Source: Neobacillus niacini | GTDB taxonomy: Bacteria; Bacillota; Bacilli; Bacillales; Cytobacillaceae | Direction of reading: 5' to 3' | DNA length: 64,000 nt | Assembly (NCBI RefSeq): GCF_019749295.1 | Contig: NZ_JACWFG010000015.1 | Location: forward strand, 1 to 64,000 | Part shown: positions 16,433-25,001 of the stretch, in pieces | Layout of the letters: each line of letters opens with the position of its first letter | Position numbering within the stretch: position 1 is the stretch's first letter | Made by a program: the position numbers and the translations under genes | The notes under the pieces: generated by a model | What the model saw: only the letters and a program-made list of their open reading frames with translations | What the model was told of the DNA's origin: nothing | Databases searched by the model: none

Positions 16433-16933
16433 ATGAATACAAAAATACAAAAAATCACAACGAATTTATGGTTTGATCAACAAGCTGAGGAAGCCGCAAA
16501 GTTTTATACTTCTATATTTAAGGATTCTAAAATGGAAAGGATTACACGATACGGAGCTGAGAGGCATGAAATAAATGGTATCTCCGAAGGTGCTGTCATG
16601 ACTGTAGAATTTGAGTTGGAAGGACAGAGATTCGTGGCTTTAAACGGTGGTCCGCAATACCAATTCACTCCGGCCATTTCTTTTATTGTCCATTGTGAAA
16701 CACAGGATGAAATAGATTATTATTGGGATAAACTATCAGAAGGCGGAGACGAAAAGGCACAGGTATGTGGCTGGCTTAAAGATAAATACAATATTTCCTG
16801 GCAGATTATTCCGGTAAACTTAACACAAATGGTAAGTGACCCTAACCCGGATCATTCAGAACGGGTAATGAAAGCCATGCTCCAAATGAAAAAAATGGAT
16901 ATCAGAGCATTAGAGCAAGCCTGCGAAGGGTAA
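16433..16933 (+). CDS. VOC-fold protein of the PhnB/3-demethylubiquinone methyltransferase-like family
   Basis: The 166-residue protein matches the PhnB-like VOC family: KITTNLWFDQQAEEAAKFYTSIFKDS read across residues 6-31, then FVALNGGPQYQFTPAISF and GWLKDKYNISWQIIP. Members fold like glyoxalase and bleomycin-resistance proteins and usually lack a known enzymatic role. AAAGGAAGGCAGG precedes the ATG. It is convergent with, and nearly touches, the SET-domain gene. Function is not known beyond the fold. Confidence 0.82.
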   Translation: MNTKIQKITTNLWFDQQAEEAAKFYTSIFKDSKMERITRYGAERHEINGISEGAVMTVEFELEGQRFVALNGGPQYQFTPAISFIVHCETQDEIDYYWDKLSEGGDEKAQVCGWLKDKYNISWQIIPVNLTQMVSDPNPDHSERVMKAMLQMKKMDIRALEQACEG

Positions 16934-16934
16934 A

Positions 16935-17303
16935 TTAATAAACATCGAACCACATAGGTTCAGTGTCCTGTGGGTCTCCATTATAATTGATTAAAATTTC
17001 ATCGCCGGTTTTTATATCGGTATAAGCAAAGATGTCGATGGTCTGGTTTTTTAAATTGAGTTTATATAGGGCATTTGGGGTGAAGGAATGGTTAAACAGG
17101 GAACCATAACCTAACGCTAACGCACACTCCTCGTAATCCTCACCCCACCAGAACACATATTCAATCATGATGGTTTTTTTCAAATACTTATACTCATCCT
17201 TAGGGGAAACAATCACGGGTGCCTCGTGGATAAGTTCGCCTTTCTTGATGTCTTGGGTTGCAAATATCCCTCTGCCATACTTTGATTTCTTCACTTCAAA
17301 CAT
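16935..17303 (-). CDS. Stand-alone SET-domain protein
   Basis: The 122-residue protein is a minimal SET domain: the N-terminal KYGRGIFATQDIKKGELI motif, then GYGSLFNHSFTPNA, which contains the conserved NHS/T motif of the S-adenosylmethionine-binding pseudoknot, and GDEILINYNGDP, which has the catalytic-tyrosine motif. Such proteins methylate lysines in eukaryotes; short bacterial ones have few known substrates. It has no pre-SET or post-SET region. GGTGGTGATAAC precedes the ATG. It is divergent from the DDAH-type gene. Confidence 0.83.
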   Translation of the reverse strand: MFEVKKSKYGRGIFATQDIKKGELIHEAPVIVSPKDEYKYLKKTIMIEYVFWWGEDYEECALALGYGSLFNHSFTPNALYKLNLKNQTIDIFAYTDIKTGDEILINYNGDPQDTEPMWFDVY

Positions 17304-17400
17304 AAAGTTATCACCACCATTTTTGAATAAGTAAATTTAGTATTAATCTATGATAGAATGGGGAAATTTGTTTTAGGTAATCTATTTGGGAGGTAACGAA

Positions 17401-18255
17401 ATGAGTGAAACACCAGAGATTAATCATAAAACATACTGTGCCAATGAGTATGATGTATTGAAGCGTGTGATTCTTTGTGCTCCACAATATATGACCATTC
17501 GTGAAGTCATCAATGAAACACAAAAGGAATTTGAGGATGAAGGAATACATATCAAAACAGCACTCGCACAACATCGTGAATTCGTCAGGACCCTAGAAGC
17601 ACATGGGGTCGAGGTAATTTTATTACCTTATCATAAAAAATACCCGGAACAGGTATTTACTAGAGATATTGGCTTTACACTAGGGCAAACCATTTTTGTT
17701 GCGAAGATGGCACATGATGTTCGTATTGGGGAAGAAGATGTATTAAAACGATGGTTAGAGGATGAAGAAATGTCTTATTATAGTTTGGCTGAGGATAGGA
17801 TTGAAGGTGGAGATGTAGTCATTGATGGAAAAACCATTTATGTTGGTCTAAGTAACCGAACCCATCCAGAAGCAGTTGAACATTTGCAAGGTTTGCTTAA
17901 TCAGTACGAAGTAAAACCTATCCCATTTAAGGCGAAATATCTCCATTTGGATTGTGTTTTTAATGTCATATCATCGGATGCAGCCCTGATTTATCCGCCA
18001 GCACTGACCAAGGAAGACATAGCCCTTTTTTCCTCGCGCTATGAATTAATTGAAGTAACAGAGGAAGAACAATTTACATTAGGAACAAATGTATTAAATA
18101 TCGGCAACAAGAAAATTTTAAGCTTGCCTGTAAATAAACAAGTAAACAGACAGCTGCGTAACAGAGGTTTTGAAGTGATTGAAGTGGACATAACAGAAAT
18201 TATTAAATCAGGCGGATCCTTCCGTTGCTGTACACTTCCTATATTGAGAGGATAA
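17401..18255 (+). CDS. Dimethylarginine dimethylaminohydrolase (DDAH)-type amidinohydrolase
   Basis: The ATG at 17401 (MSETPEIN) follows TTGGGAGG. The 284-residue protein has the pentein-fold features of DDAH, arginine deiminase and amidinotransferases: VFTRDIGFT near residue 85, the substrate-acid motif EGGDVVID, the catalytic His in YLHLDCVFN and the nucleophilic Cys in the C-terminal GGSFRCCTLPI. DDAH hydrolyses methylated arginines to citrulline and methylamines. In bacteria, related proteins can use other guanidines, so the substrate is uncertain. No arginine-pathway genes adjoin. Confidence 0.83.
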   Translation: MSETPEINHKTYCANEYDVLKRVILCAPQYMTIREVINETQKEFEDEGIHIKTALAQHREFVRTLEAHGVEVILLPYHKKYPEQVFTRDIGFTLGQTIFVAKMAHDVRIGEEDVLKRWLEDEEMSYYSLAEDRIEGGDVVIDGKTIYVGLSNRTHPEAVEHLQGLLNQYEVKPIPFKAKYLHLDCVFNVISSDAALIYPPALTKEDIALFSSRYELIEVTEEEQFTLGTNVLNIGNKKILSLPVNKQVNRQLRNRGFEVIEVDITEIIKSGGSFRCCTLPILRG

Positions 18256-18260
18256 GAAAA

Positions 18261-18294
18261 AGGCTGCCCGAGTAATCGGACAGCCTCCCTTTTT
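18261..18294. terminator. Bidirectional terminator
   Basis: AGGCTGCCCG pairs with CGGACAGCCT (one mismatch) and is flanked by A-rich and T-rich runs, serving both the DDAH-type gene and the spore-protein gene. Confidence 0.8.
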
Positions 18295-18306
18295 GAAATC
18301 ATTAGG

Positions 18307-18501
18307 TTATTGACCTTGTTGATTTCGTAAGGCTTGTTCAGCGTAGGCGACAAGACGTTTTGTCATTTCGCCTCCAACGGAACCGTTTGCTCGTGCGGTC
18401 GTATCAGCACCAAGTTGAACTCCAAACTCGCTGGCGATTTCTTCTTTCATTTGATTCAGGACGTTTTCTGAACCAGGAACCACTAGTTTGTTTCTAGCCA
18501 T
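18307..18501 (-). CDS. Alpha/beta-type small acid-soluble spore protein
   Basis: The 64-residue protein has the family signature throughout: [13 protein letters not shown], which includes the cleavage site of germination protease [25 protein letters not shown], and a short Gln-rich tail. These proteins coat DNA in the developing forespore, protect it against UV and chemicals, and supply amino acids on germination. It shows that the host makes endospores. GGGAGTG precedes the ATG. A sigma-G promoter should exist upstream but I cannot place it with confidence. Confidence 0.95.
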   Translation of the reverse strand: MARNKLVVPGSENVLNQMKEEIASEFGVQLGADTTARANGSVGGEMTKRLVAYAEQALRNQQGQ

Positions 18502-18589
18502 GATACATCACTCCCGACGAAGTTTTTTTGAGCAATGTAGAATTGCTCGTATATAATTTGCCCTCTTTTAATATCCTGATTCGTTTATG

Positions 18590-19717
18590 CTAATTAGCGT
18601 AATAATTCTGCGTATAATAAGGCTGTGATTTTTCATTAAAAGCGACACCAACCCCTAAGTACTCATAATCCTGACGTAAAATATTTTCCCGATGTCCCAG
18701 CGAATTCATTAAACCTTCATGAGCAAAAATACTGCTTAACTGCCCATATGCTAGATTCTCTCCTGCTGTGTGGAAGGCAACTTTATCCTCTTTCATGCGA
18801 TCAAAAGGTGACTGGCCTTCCAAATTCTTGTGGTCAAAATAATCATTCACCGCCATATCTGAACTATGGTCTCGAGCGGTTTCTCTCACGTGGTCATCCC
18901 ACGTTAATATAGGGAGCTGATGATTGACACGAGCAGCATTGGTGATATCAAACATTTGATATTCGAAGCCCTCTTTTAGAGTGGGTGTGGCTTCTGTGTA
19001 AAAATCCTTCTTGCTTTCTTCTAATGCTTTACTAATGATTTGAATACCCGTTACAGAGTTATTCTCGTGTTTATCATAAAAAATAGTCACATACGCATCA
19101 TCCAGTAAAAATAGATCATTGTCATTATTCTCTTGTAACTGATAAATGACCATTCCCTTTTGGATTTTCGTAATCGGTTCGCCGAGAATGCTTCGAACAT
19201 TGTCTTTTGAGGTACTGCCAATTTTTATTCCATTGGTAGAAGCTAATAAATCTTGATTCGTATATAAACCGGCAGCTTTGTTATCTTCATCGTACATCAC
19301 CATGAAAAAGTCATGATAGTTCTCATGGTAAGCATGCCAGCTTATACCATATTCATTAGCTGAAATCCGCTTTGCTGCTCCTAAGTTATGTTCTATATCG
19401 TTTTTATCGTTTCCAAGCTCGACATTATGAATGGAAAAGGTTTGTTCTGTTGGTGGTGTTAACTCCACTTTTTCCTTTGGCACATCATTGGATTTTTCTT
19501 GAGTCTGCTGCATTTCATCTAGTTGAAAGCCAAGCTGTTTTAATATTTGCCCGATATCCTCATATAAGACGCTAATCGTTTCTGGTACTTCGAGATTTTC
19601 TTTTAGTGACGACACGAAATCAGCTTGAATCGCGGAATTATCCAGCTGTTTTACAATAAAAGGCCAAGAGATATATATCAAGAATAAAATAGCAATTAAT
19701 CTTAGAAAACGAAACAT
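18590..19717 (-). CDS. CAP-domain protein with CAP-associated N-terminal domain (YlbC-like)
   Basis: The 375-residue protein starts with a membrane segment or uncleaved signal (residues 4-22), continues with a Glu/Gln-rich linker, then a CAP-associated domain (about 95-235) with two GxxxxxI/V repeats (ELGNDKNDIEHNLGAAKR and KIGSTSKDNVRSILGEP). It ends with a SCP/PR1 CAP domain (245-375) having TNAARVNHQLPILTWDD, ARDHSSDMAVNDYFDHKN, AGENLAYG and HRENILRQDYEYLGVGVA. It resembles B. subtilis YlbC. CAP domains outside the cell have varied, mostly unknown roles. GGAGG precedes the ATG. Confidence 0.86.
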   Translation of the reverse strand: MFRFLRLIAILFLIYISWPFIVKQLDNSAIQADFVSSLKENLEVPETISVLYEDIGQILKQLGFQLDEMQQTQEKSNDVPKEKVELTPPTEQTFSIHNVELGNDKNDIEHNLGAAKRISANEYGISWHAYHENYHDFFMVMYDEDNKAAGLYTNQDLLASTNGIKIGSTSKDNVRSILGEPITKIQKGMVIYQLQENNDNDLFLLDDAYVTIFYDKHENNSVTGIQIISKALEESKKDFYTEATPTLKEGFEYQMFDITNAARVNHQLPILTWDDHVRETARDHSSDMAVNDYFDHKNLEGQSPFDRMKEDKVAFHTAGENLAYGQLSSIFAHEGLMNSLGHRENILRQDYEYLGVGVAFNEKSQPYYTQNYYAN

Positions 19718-19900
19718 ATTTTTCCTCCAATTCTATTAGGAGTATTGCCAATTTCGCTTAACTGTAAAATAAATTAGCACTGAAATCAAGATAAATTTTC
19801 GTTCTTCTAATTATATTTTCGATAAAAGGAAAATATCTGGGTTATTTGATTCCGGGTTAAATGAAAAATATCTAAGATATCTGCTTTGTGGCAAAATTGA

Positions 19901-19932
19901 AATGTCAGGCACTAAAATAGATGCCTGACATT
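19901..19932. terminator. Perfect 11-bp hairpin after the RNase J gene
   Basis: AATGTCAGGCA (19901-19911) pairs with TGCCTGACATT (19922-19932). It lies 14 bases beyond the RNase J stop codon on the minus strand. A TTTT follows only after eight further bases there, so it may terminate or protect the mRNA end. The TGTCAGGCA core recurs at 34923. Confidence 0.6.
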
Positions 19933-19945
19933 GCTCATACCGTAA

Positions 19946-21613
19946 TTATATTTCAAGGATAATTGGTAAAATCATCGGCTTTCTCTTTGTATGCTTGAAC
20001 AAATACTGTCCGACTGATTTTTTAATGTTTTGTTTCATAACATTCCACTGGCGAATATTGTCTGCTTCCAATTCAAGAATAACTTTCTTAACAAGGCGGT
20101 TGATTTCTCTTATGAGATCCTCTGATTCCCTTACATAAACAAATCCACGTGTAATGGTATCAGGACCTTGGATAATTTTTCGGTCGGATTTACTAATGGT
20201 TAATACGACAACCAGCATACCATCTTCCGAGAGCTGCCTGCGGTCACGTAAGACAATTTCCCCGACATCCCCAACGCTAATGCCATCTACATAGGTGTCA
20301 CCAGCTGGAATATTTCTTGTCTGCCGAGCAACTGAGTTTTGTATATCAACTACATCTCCATTTTTGATAATAAAGGTATTCCCTTTTTCAATACCAACCG
20401 ATTCTGCTAACTGCTTGTGATGATGAAGCATTCTATATTCTCCATGGATCGGAATAAAGTAGGTTGGCTTCATGAGCGTGAGCATGAGTTTTAAGTCTTC
20501 CTGGTACCCGTGACCAGAAACATGCATACCGGTTGAACTGCCGGAACCATAAATGACTTTCGCCCCAAGTTGAAATAAGTTGTCAATAATACGGGAAACA
20601 TCCTTTTCATTTCCCGGGATAGGTGATGCTGCTAAAATAACGGTGTCACCAGGATAAATCGTGGCATCGCGATAATTCCCTGTTGATAAGCGGGCAAGAG
20701 CCGCATTAGGTTCTCCCTGACTTCCAGTACACAGAATTACGACTTTATCCGGAGGAAACTGTTCGATTTCATTTGCAGAGATGAGCATTCCTTCTGGAAC
20801 ATTTAAATACCCGCGTTCAAGTGCAACATCAACCACGTTCACCATACTGCGACCAAGTAATGCAAGCTTTCGATTTGTCTTTATAGCTGCTTCAACGACT
20901 TGTTGAACGCGGTTAACGTTTGATGCAAAAGTGGAGAGAATGATCTTTCCCTCTGCCTTCATAAAAGCCTCCACTAAATGTTCAGCGACCATTTTCTCAG
21001 AGGGAGATAAACCTTTCCGCTCAGCATTGGTACTTTCAGAAATTAATGCAATTACTCCTTGTTGACCTATTTGAGCCATTTTATGAATATCGCTATATTG
21101 ATCATTTGAGGGTGTTAAATCGAATTTAAAGTCACCGGTATGAACAACATTTCCTTCAGGTGTATGAAAAACAATGCCAAGACAATCAGGAATACTATGA
21201 CTCACTTTGAAAAAGGAACAACTAATTTCTCCAAACTCTAGAATGGACTCTGATTGTATGGGTACTAACTCAGTATCACGAAGAAGGCGATGCTCTTCTA
21301 ACTTTAATTCAATCAGACCTAAGGTAAAACGGGTAGCATATATAGGTACATTTAATCTTTTTAGAAAGAAAGGAATTCCACCGATGTGATCCTCATGACC
21401 ATGTGTCACAATCATTGCACGGATCCTATCTTGATTTTCCTCTAAATAAGACATATCAGGGATAATCAGGTCAATTCCCATTAAACTTTCGTCAGGAAAT
21501 TTACCACCGCAATCAATGACCAAGATATCGTCTCCATATTCAATGACATACATATTCTTACCAATTTCATTGATTCCGCCTAAAGCGAAAAAGGATAACT
21601 GTTTCGTTTGCAC
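19946..21613 (-). CDS. Ribonuclease J family enzyme
   Basis: Translation starts at GTG 21613, eight bases after AGGAGG. The 555-residue protein is a full-length RNase J: metallo-beta-lactamase motif HGHEDH (71-76), SHSIPDCLG, HTGDFKFDLTP, the beta-CASP STFASNVNRVQQ segment, GSQGEPNAALARLS, HVSGHG and the C-terminal MILPIILEI. RNase J has 5' exonuclease and endonuclease activity and controls mRNA decay. In B. subtilis rnjA follows rpoY (ykzG); no rpoY is present here and the upstream gene is divergent. This could therefore be an additional paralogue or a relocated rnjA. Confidence 0.9.
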   Translation of the reverse strand: MQTKQLSFFALGGINEIGKNMYVIEYGDDILVIDCGGKFPDESLMGIDLIIPDMSYLEENQDRIRAMIVTHGHEDHIGGIPFFLKRLNVPIYATRFTLGLIELKLEEHRLLRDTELVPIQSESILEFGEISCSFFKVSHSIPDCLGIVFHTPEGNVVHTGDFKFDLTPSNDQYSDIHKMAQIGQQGVIALISESTNAERKGLSPSEKMVAEHLVEAFMKAEGKIILSTFASNVNRVQQVVEAAIKTNRKLALLGRSMVNVVDVALERGYLNVPEGMLISANEIEQFPPDKVVILCTGSQGEPNAALARLSTGNYRDATIYPGDTVILAASPIPGNEKDVSRIIDNLFQLGAKVIYGSGSSTGMHVSGHGYQEDLKLMLTLMKPTYFIPIHGEYRMLHHHKQLAESVGIEKGNTFIIKNGDVVDIQNSVARQTRNIPAGDTYVDGISVGDVGEIVLRDRRQLSEDGMLVVVLTISKSDRKIIQGPDTITRGFVYVRESEDLIREINRLVKKVILELEADNIRQWNVMKQNIKKSVGQYLFKHTKRKPMILPIILEI

Positions 21614-21728
21614 GTTTTATTCCTCCTGAAAACATTAGATGAATTTAGTATTCCCCTGAAAAAGGTGAGTATGTTAAAGGCAGGAATTTTAGGTTCGAAA
21701 AACATTTCGAAATTTTTAAAAAAATGTA

Positions 21729-21757
21729 TTGATTTTTGAGAAAATAACATTTATGAT
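21729..21757 (+). promoter_or_regulatory. Promoter of the yezD-like/sulfate transport region
   Basis: TTGATT (21729-21734), a 17-bp spacer and TATGAT (21752-21757). The sequence after the likely start (about 21764-21800) contains TCGGAATT and could hold a CymR-type site, as in other Bacillus sulfur genes, but I cannot confirm this. Confidence 0.55.
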
Positions 21758-21834
21758 TTGATTTATAGTAATCCTATATAGATAGTCGGAATTAGAGTAT
21801 TGGGAACATTACAAAGTAAGAAGGAGGGATTTAG

Positions 21835-22041
21835 TTGACGATAAAAGGGCGTCTGGATCAACAAGTGATGGAGAAAATAGCTAGTTTATTGGAAGGCTTG
21901 GAGTTTGGCACGGTACAAATAACCGTTCATGATTCACAAATTACGCAAATTGATCGCTTAGAAAAGCATCGCCTCCCTTTACAAAGTAAATCGAGTGTAA
22001 CGTCACTCACAAAAAAAACCAAAAGCAGGCCAGAAAAATGA
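21835..22041 (+). CDS. YezD-like protein (DUF2292)
   Basis: Translation starts at TTG 21835 after AAGGAGGGA. The 68-residue protein has the DUF2292 core: MEKIASLLEGLEFGTVQITVHDSQITQIDRLEKHR read across residues 11-45, then a basic tail. YezD-like proteins are short and of unknown function, and in Firmicutes they are often encoded beside sulfate or cysteine genes, as here. The transcript probably continues through a large hairpin into the sulfate-binding-protein gene. Confidence 0.83.
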   Translation: MTIKGRLDQQVMEKIASLLEGLEFGTVQITVHDSQITQIDRLEKHRLPLQSKSSVTSLTKKTKSRPEK

Positions 22042-22063
22042 ATAATTGCCGATCGGACACCCG

Positions 22064-22125
22064 AAGGCCCTTTAGTATCTTTACATGTGTGCTATGTACA
22101 CGTATTGACTAATGGGGCTTTTTTT
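22064..22125 (+). terminator. Branched terminator/attenuator before the sulfate transporter
   Basis: AAGGCCC plus TTAGT (22064-22076) pairs with ACTAA plus GGGCTTT (from about 22108), followed by a T run. The loop itself contains a second inverted repeat (TACATGTGT with ACACGTA). Its place between yezD and the transporter genes suggests regulated read-through. Confidence 0.65.
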
Positions 22126-22164
22126 ATTGGAAAAAGCCTACAAAAATATAGAGGAGTCATTAAA

Positions 22165-23222
22165 ATGATAAAAAAAACATGGTTAACGCTATTTTCCTTA
22201 ACATTACTATTATGGGCGGCCGGGTGCTCGAATCAGAGTGCAACAAGTGAGAGTGAGACACAATCAGCTGGAACACAAGAAACAGAAAAAAAAGATATTG
22301 AGCTATTAAATGTATCGTATGATCCTACAAGAGAATTTTATGAAGAATTTAACAAAAGCTTTGCAGCCTATTGGGAAAAAGAAAAAGGACAAAAAGTGAC
22401 CATTAACCAATCACATGGAGGTTCTGGTAAACAGGCACGTTCTGTTATTGATGGTCTTGAAGCGGATATTGTGACGTTGGCATTAGCCTATGACATTGAT
22501 GTAATTGCTGAAGCGGGAAAGCTGCCGGAGAAATGGCAAGAAGAACTAGATAACAACAGCTCACCTTACACATCAACGATTGTATTTCTTGTTAGAAAAG
22601 GCAACCCAAAGCTATTAAAGACTGGGATGATCTCGTGAAATCAGATGTTTCCGTAATCACTCCAAATCCTAAAACCTCAGGGGGTGCGAGATGGAATTAC
22701 CTTGCAGCCTGGGGATATGCCTTAGAACAAAATAACGGGGACGAAGCAAAGGCAAAAGAGTTTGTAACCAAACTGTTTAAAAATGTACCTGTTCTAGATT
22801 CCGGTGCACGCGGCTCGACAACAACATTTGTTGAAAGAGGAATTGGGGATGTACTAATTGCATGGGAAAATGAAGCATTCTTAGCCTTGAATGAGTTAGG
22901 TAAGGATGAATTTGAAATTGTCGTTCCTTCCATCAGTATTCTTGCAGAACCTCCTGTTACAGTTGTCGATGAAAATGCTAAAAAACATGAAACAGAAGAA
23001 GTGGCGAAAGCATATTTAGATTATCTGTACACAGACGAAGGGCAGGAAATTGCAGCTAAAAACTATTACCGCCCACGTTCTGAAGAGGCAGCCAAAAAGT
23101 ACGCCAAACAGTTCCCTGAAATTAGACTATTTACCATCGATGAAGTTTTTGATGGATGGAAAAATGCGCAAAAGACACATTTTGATGATGGTGGAGTTTT
23201 TGATGAGATATACAAACCGTAA
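22165..23222 (+). pseudogene. sbp: Sulfate ABC transporter substrate-binding protein, frameshifted
   Basis: From ATG 22165 (after GAGGAG) the first frame encodes a lipoprotein signal with [10 protein letters not shown], then the sulfate-binding-protein core [13 protein letters not shown] and [17 protein letters not shown]. After RKGNPK at about 22607 it shifts into a wrong frame and stops at 22636-22638. The other frame resumes at once with [34 protein letters not shown] and runs to 23222. Adding one A to the AAA at 22608-22610 restores the family sequence exactly. The protein captures sulfate or thiosulfate for CysT/W/A. As written it would be truncated to 157 residues. The rest of the operon is intact. 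Confidence 0.9.
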
Positions 23223-23242
23223 AGTTAAAGGAGAGTTTCAAC

Positions 23243-24079
23243 GTGGCTGATAAAAGAAAGCGACATCGTGTTTTGCCGGGTTTTGGTCTATCTATGGGGT
23301 ACACACTGATTTATCTAAGCCTAATCATTTTGATTCCGATTGCAGTCCTATTTTTAAAAGCATCGACAATCAGCCTTGCAGAATTTTGGGACACCGTAAC
23401 CGAGGCAAGAGTCGTTGCTTCCTATAAATTAACTATCTATACATCCTTCATAGCAGCCTTTGTTAATGCCATTTTTGGGACACTTATCGCATGGGTTTTA
23501 GTACGATATGATTTTTATGGAAAACGAATAATTGACGCGCTCGTTGATTTACCCTTCGCACTTCCAACCGCGGTAGCAGGAATCGCGCTTACGACGATTT
23601 ATGCTCCAAATGGTTGGATAGGGCAGTACTTTGAATCCATCGGGATAAAGGTAGCTTATACACCACTGGGTATTATGATTGCATTAACGTTTATCGGACT
23701 TCCCTTTGTCGTTCGGTCTGTTCAGCCAGTATTGCAAGATTTGGATCAGCAATATGAGGAGGCTGCAGCAACCCTTGGGGCCAATCCTCTGCAGATTTTT
23801 GCGAAAATTATCTTTCCAGCCATATTCCCAGCTACCTTAACAGGCTTTGCCCTTGCGTTTGCAAGGGCTCTGGGCGAATATGGTTCCGTTGTGTTCATAT
23901 CAGGGAATATGCCAATGAAAACAGAAATTGTTCCATTGCTAATTATTACGAAACTAGAACAATTCAATTATGCCGGCGCAGCAGCAATTGCCGTTGTAAT
24001 GCTCGTATTTTCATTCGTTTTATTATTCTTGATTAATTTCTGGCAATGGAAAACAACAAAAAAATATCAAGTAAGCTAG
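23243..24079 (+). CDS. cysT: Sulfate ABC transporter permease CysT
   Basis: Translation starts at GTG 23243, after AAAGGAGAG. The 278-residue protein has about six membrane segments and the ABC permease EAA loop: EEAAATLGANPLQIFAKIIFP, with family motifs LPFALPTAVAGIALT and FARALGEYGSVVFISGNMP. It forms the membrane channel with CysW for sulfate or thiosulfate uptake powered by CysA. It follows the binding-protein gene by 20 bases and precedes cysW by 15. Confidence 0.93.
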   Translation: MADKRKRHRVLPGFGLSMGYTLIYLSLIILIPIAVLFLKASTISLAEFWDTVTEARVVASYKLTIYTSFIAAFVNAIFGTLIAWVLVRYDFYGKRIIDALVDLPFALPTAVAGIALTTIYAPNGWIGQYFESIGIKVAYTPLGIMIALTFIGLPFVVRSVQPVLQDLDQQYEEAAATLGANPLQIFAKIIFPAIFPATLTGFALAFARALGEYGSVVFISGNMPMKTEIVPLLIITKLEQFNYAGAAAIAVVMLVFSFVLLFLINFWQWKTTKKYQVS

Positions 24080-24094
24080 AGGAGTCAGGGAAAT

Positions 24095-24949
24095 ATGATA
24101 GTTCGAGATACAACCCTTCATGCTAAAAATGTAAAAACCACCTTCCAGCCTGGATTGTTAACAAAATGGCTGCTGATTACGGTTGCCATAGGCTTCTTAG
24201 GAATATTTATTGTAGTACCTTTAATTGCTGTTTTCTCAGAAGCTTTGAATAAAGGAGTTCAGTTATATTTTGCAGCTTTAACAGAGCCTGATGCCGTTTC
24301 TGCAATTAAATTAACATTAATTACAGCTGCAATAACGATTCCTGTAAACACGATTTTCGGGGTGTTTGCAGCCTGGGCTATTGCCAAATTTGAGTTCAAG
24401 GGTAAAAATATTTTAATTACGTTAATTGATATACCATTTGCTGTTTCACCGGTTATAGCAGGACTTGTTTTTGTTCTATTGTTCGGCTCACAAGGATTAT
24501 TTGGACCATTTCTCGAGGCAAATAATATTAAGATTATTTTTGGAATACCTGGAATTATTCTAGCAACTATTTTTGTTACCTTCCCGTTTGTAGTCAGAGA
24601 ATTGCTGCCCATCATGCAGGAACAAGGAACCGAGGAAGAGCAGGCAGCGATTACGCTTGGTGCAAACGGCTGGCAAATGTTTTTTCGCGTAACATTACCT
24701 AACATTAAATGGGGCTTACTATATGGTGTCATTCTTTGTAATGCTCGTGCCATGGGTGAATTCGGTGCGGTTTCAGTTGTTTCCGGACACATTAGAGGAT
24801 TAACCAATACTATTCCTCTCCATGTTGAAATCTTGTATAACGAATACAATTTTACCGCAGCTTTTGCTGTTGCTTCCTTATTGGCTATGCTGGCTTTACT
24901 GACATTAATTTTAAAAAGCTTTGTAGAGTGGAAAACAAAAAAACACTAA
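24095..24949 (+). CDS. cysW: Sulfate ABC transporter permease CysW
   Basis: The ATG at 24095 follows GAGGAG. The 284-residue protein has six membrane segments and the EAA loop [27 protein letters not shown], plus [19 protein letters not shown] and [19 protein letters not shown], typical of CysW. It pairs with CysT. The gene is the third of four in the transporter operon. Confidence 0.93.
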   Translation: MIVRDTTLHAKNVKTTFQPGLLTKWLLITVAIGFLGIFIVVPLIAVFSEALNKGVQLYFAALTEPDAVSAIKLTLITAAITIPVNTIFGVFAAWAIAKFEFKGKNILITLIDIPFAVSPVIAGLVFVLLFGSQGLFGPFLEANNIKIIFGIPGIILATIFVTFPFVVRELLPIMQEQGTEEEQAAITLGANGWQMFFRVTLPNIKWGLLYGVILCNARAMGEFGAVSVVSGHIRGLTNTIPLHVEILYNEYNFTAAFAVASLLAMLALLTLILKSFVEWKTKKH

Positions 24950-25001
24950 AAAAGCATTGTCAAAGGTATATTTATTTGTCTTTCATTGGGGGATTGTTGA
25001 A

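Noticed and set aside
21764..22164. Considered a SAM (S-box) or T-box riboswitch before the sulfate genes.
   Set aside because: Neither the S-box core nor the T-box sequence GGGTGGNACCGCG is present.
24259..24849. Long minus-strand frame opposite cysW.
   Set aside because: It is an antisense shadow of a conserved permease with no supporting signals.
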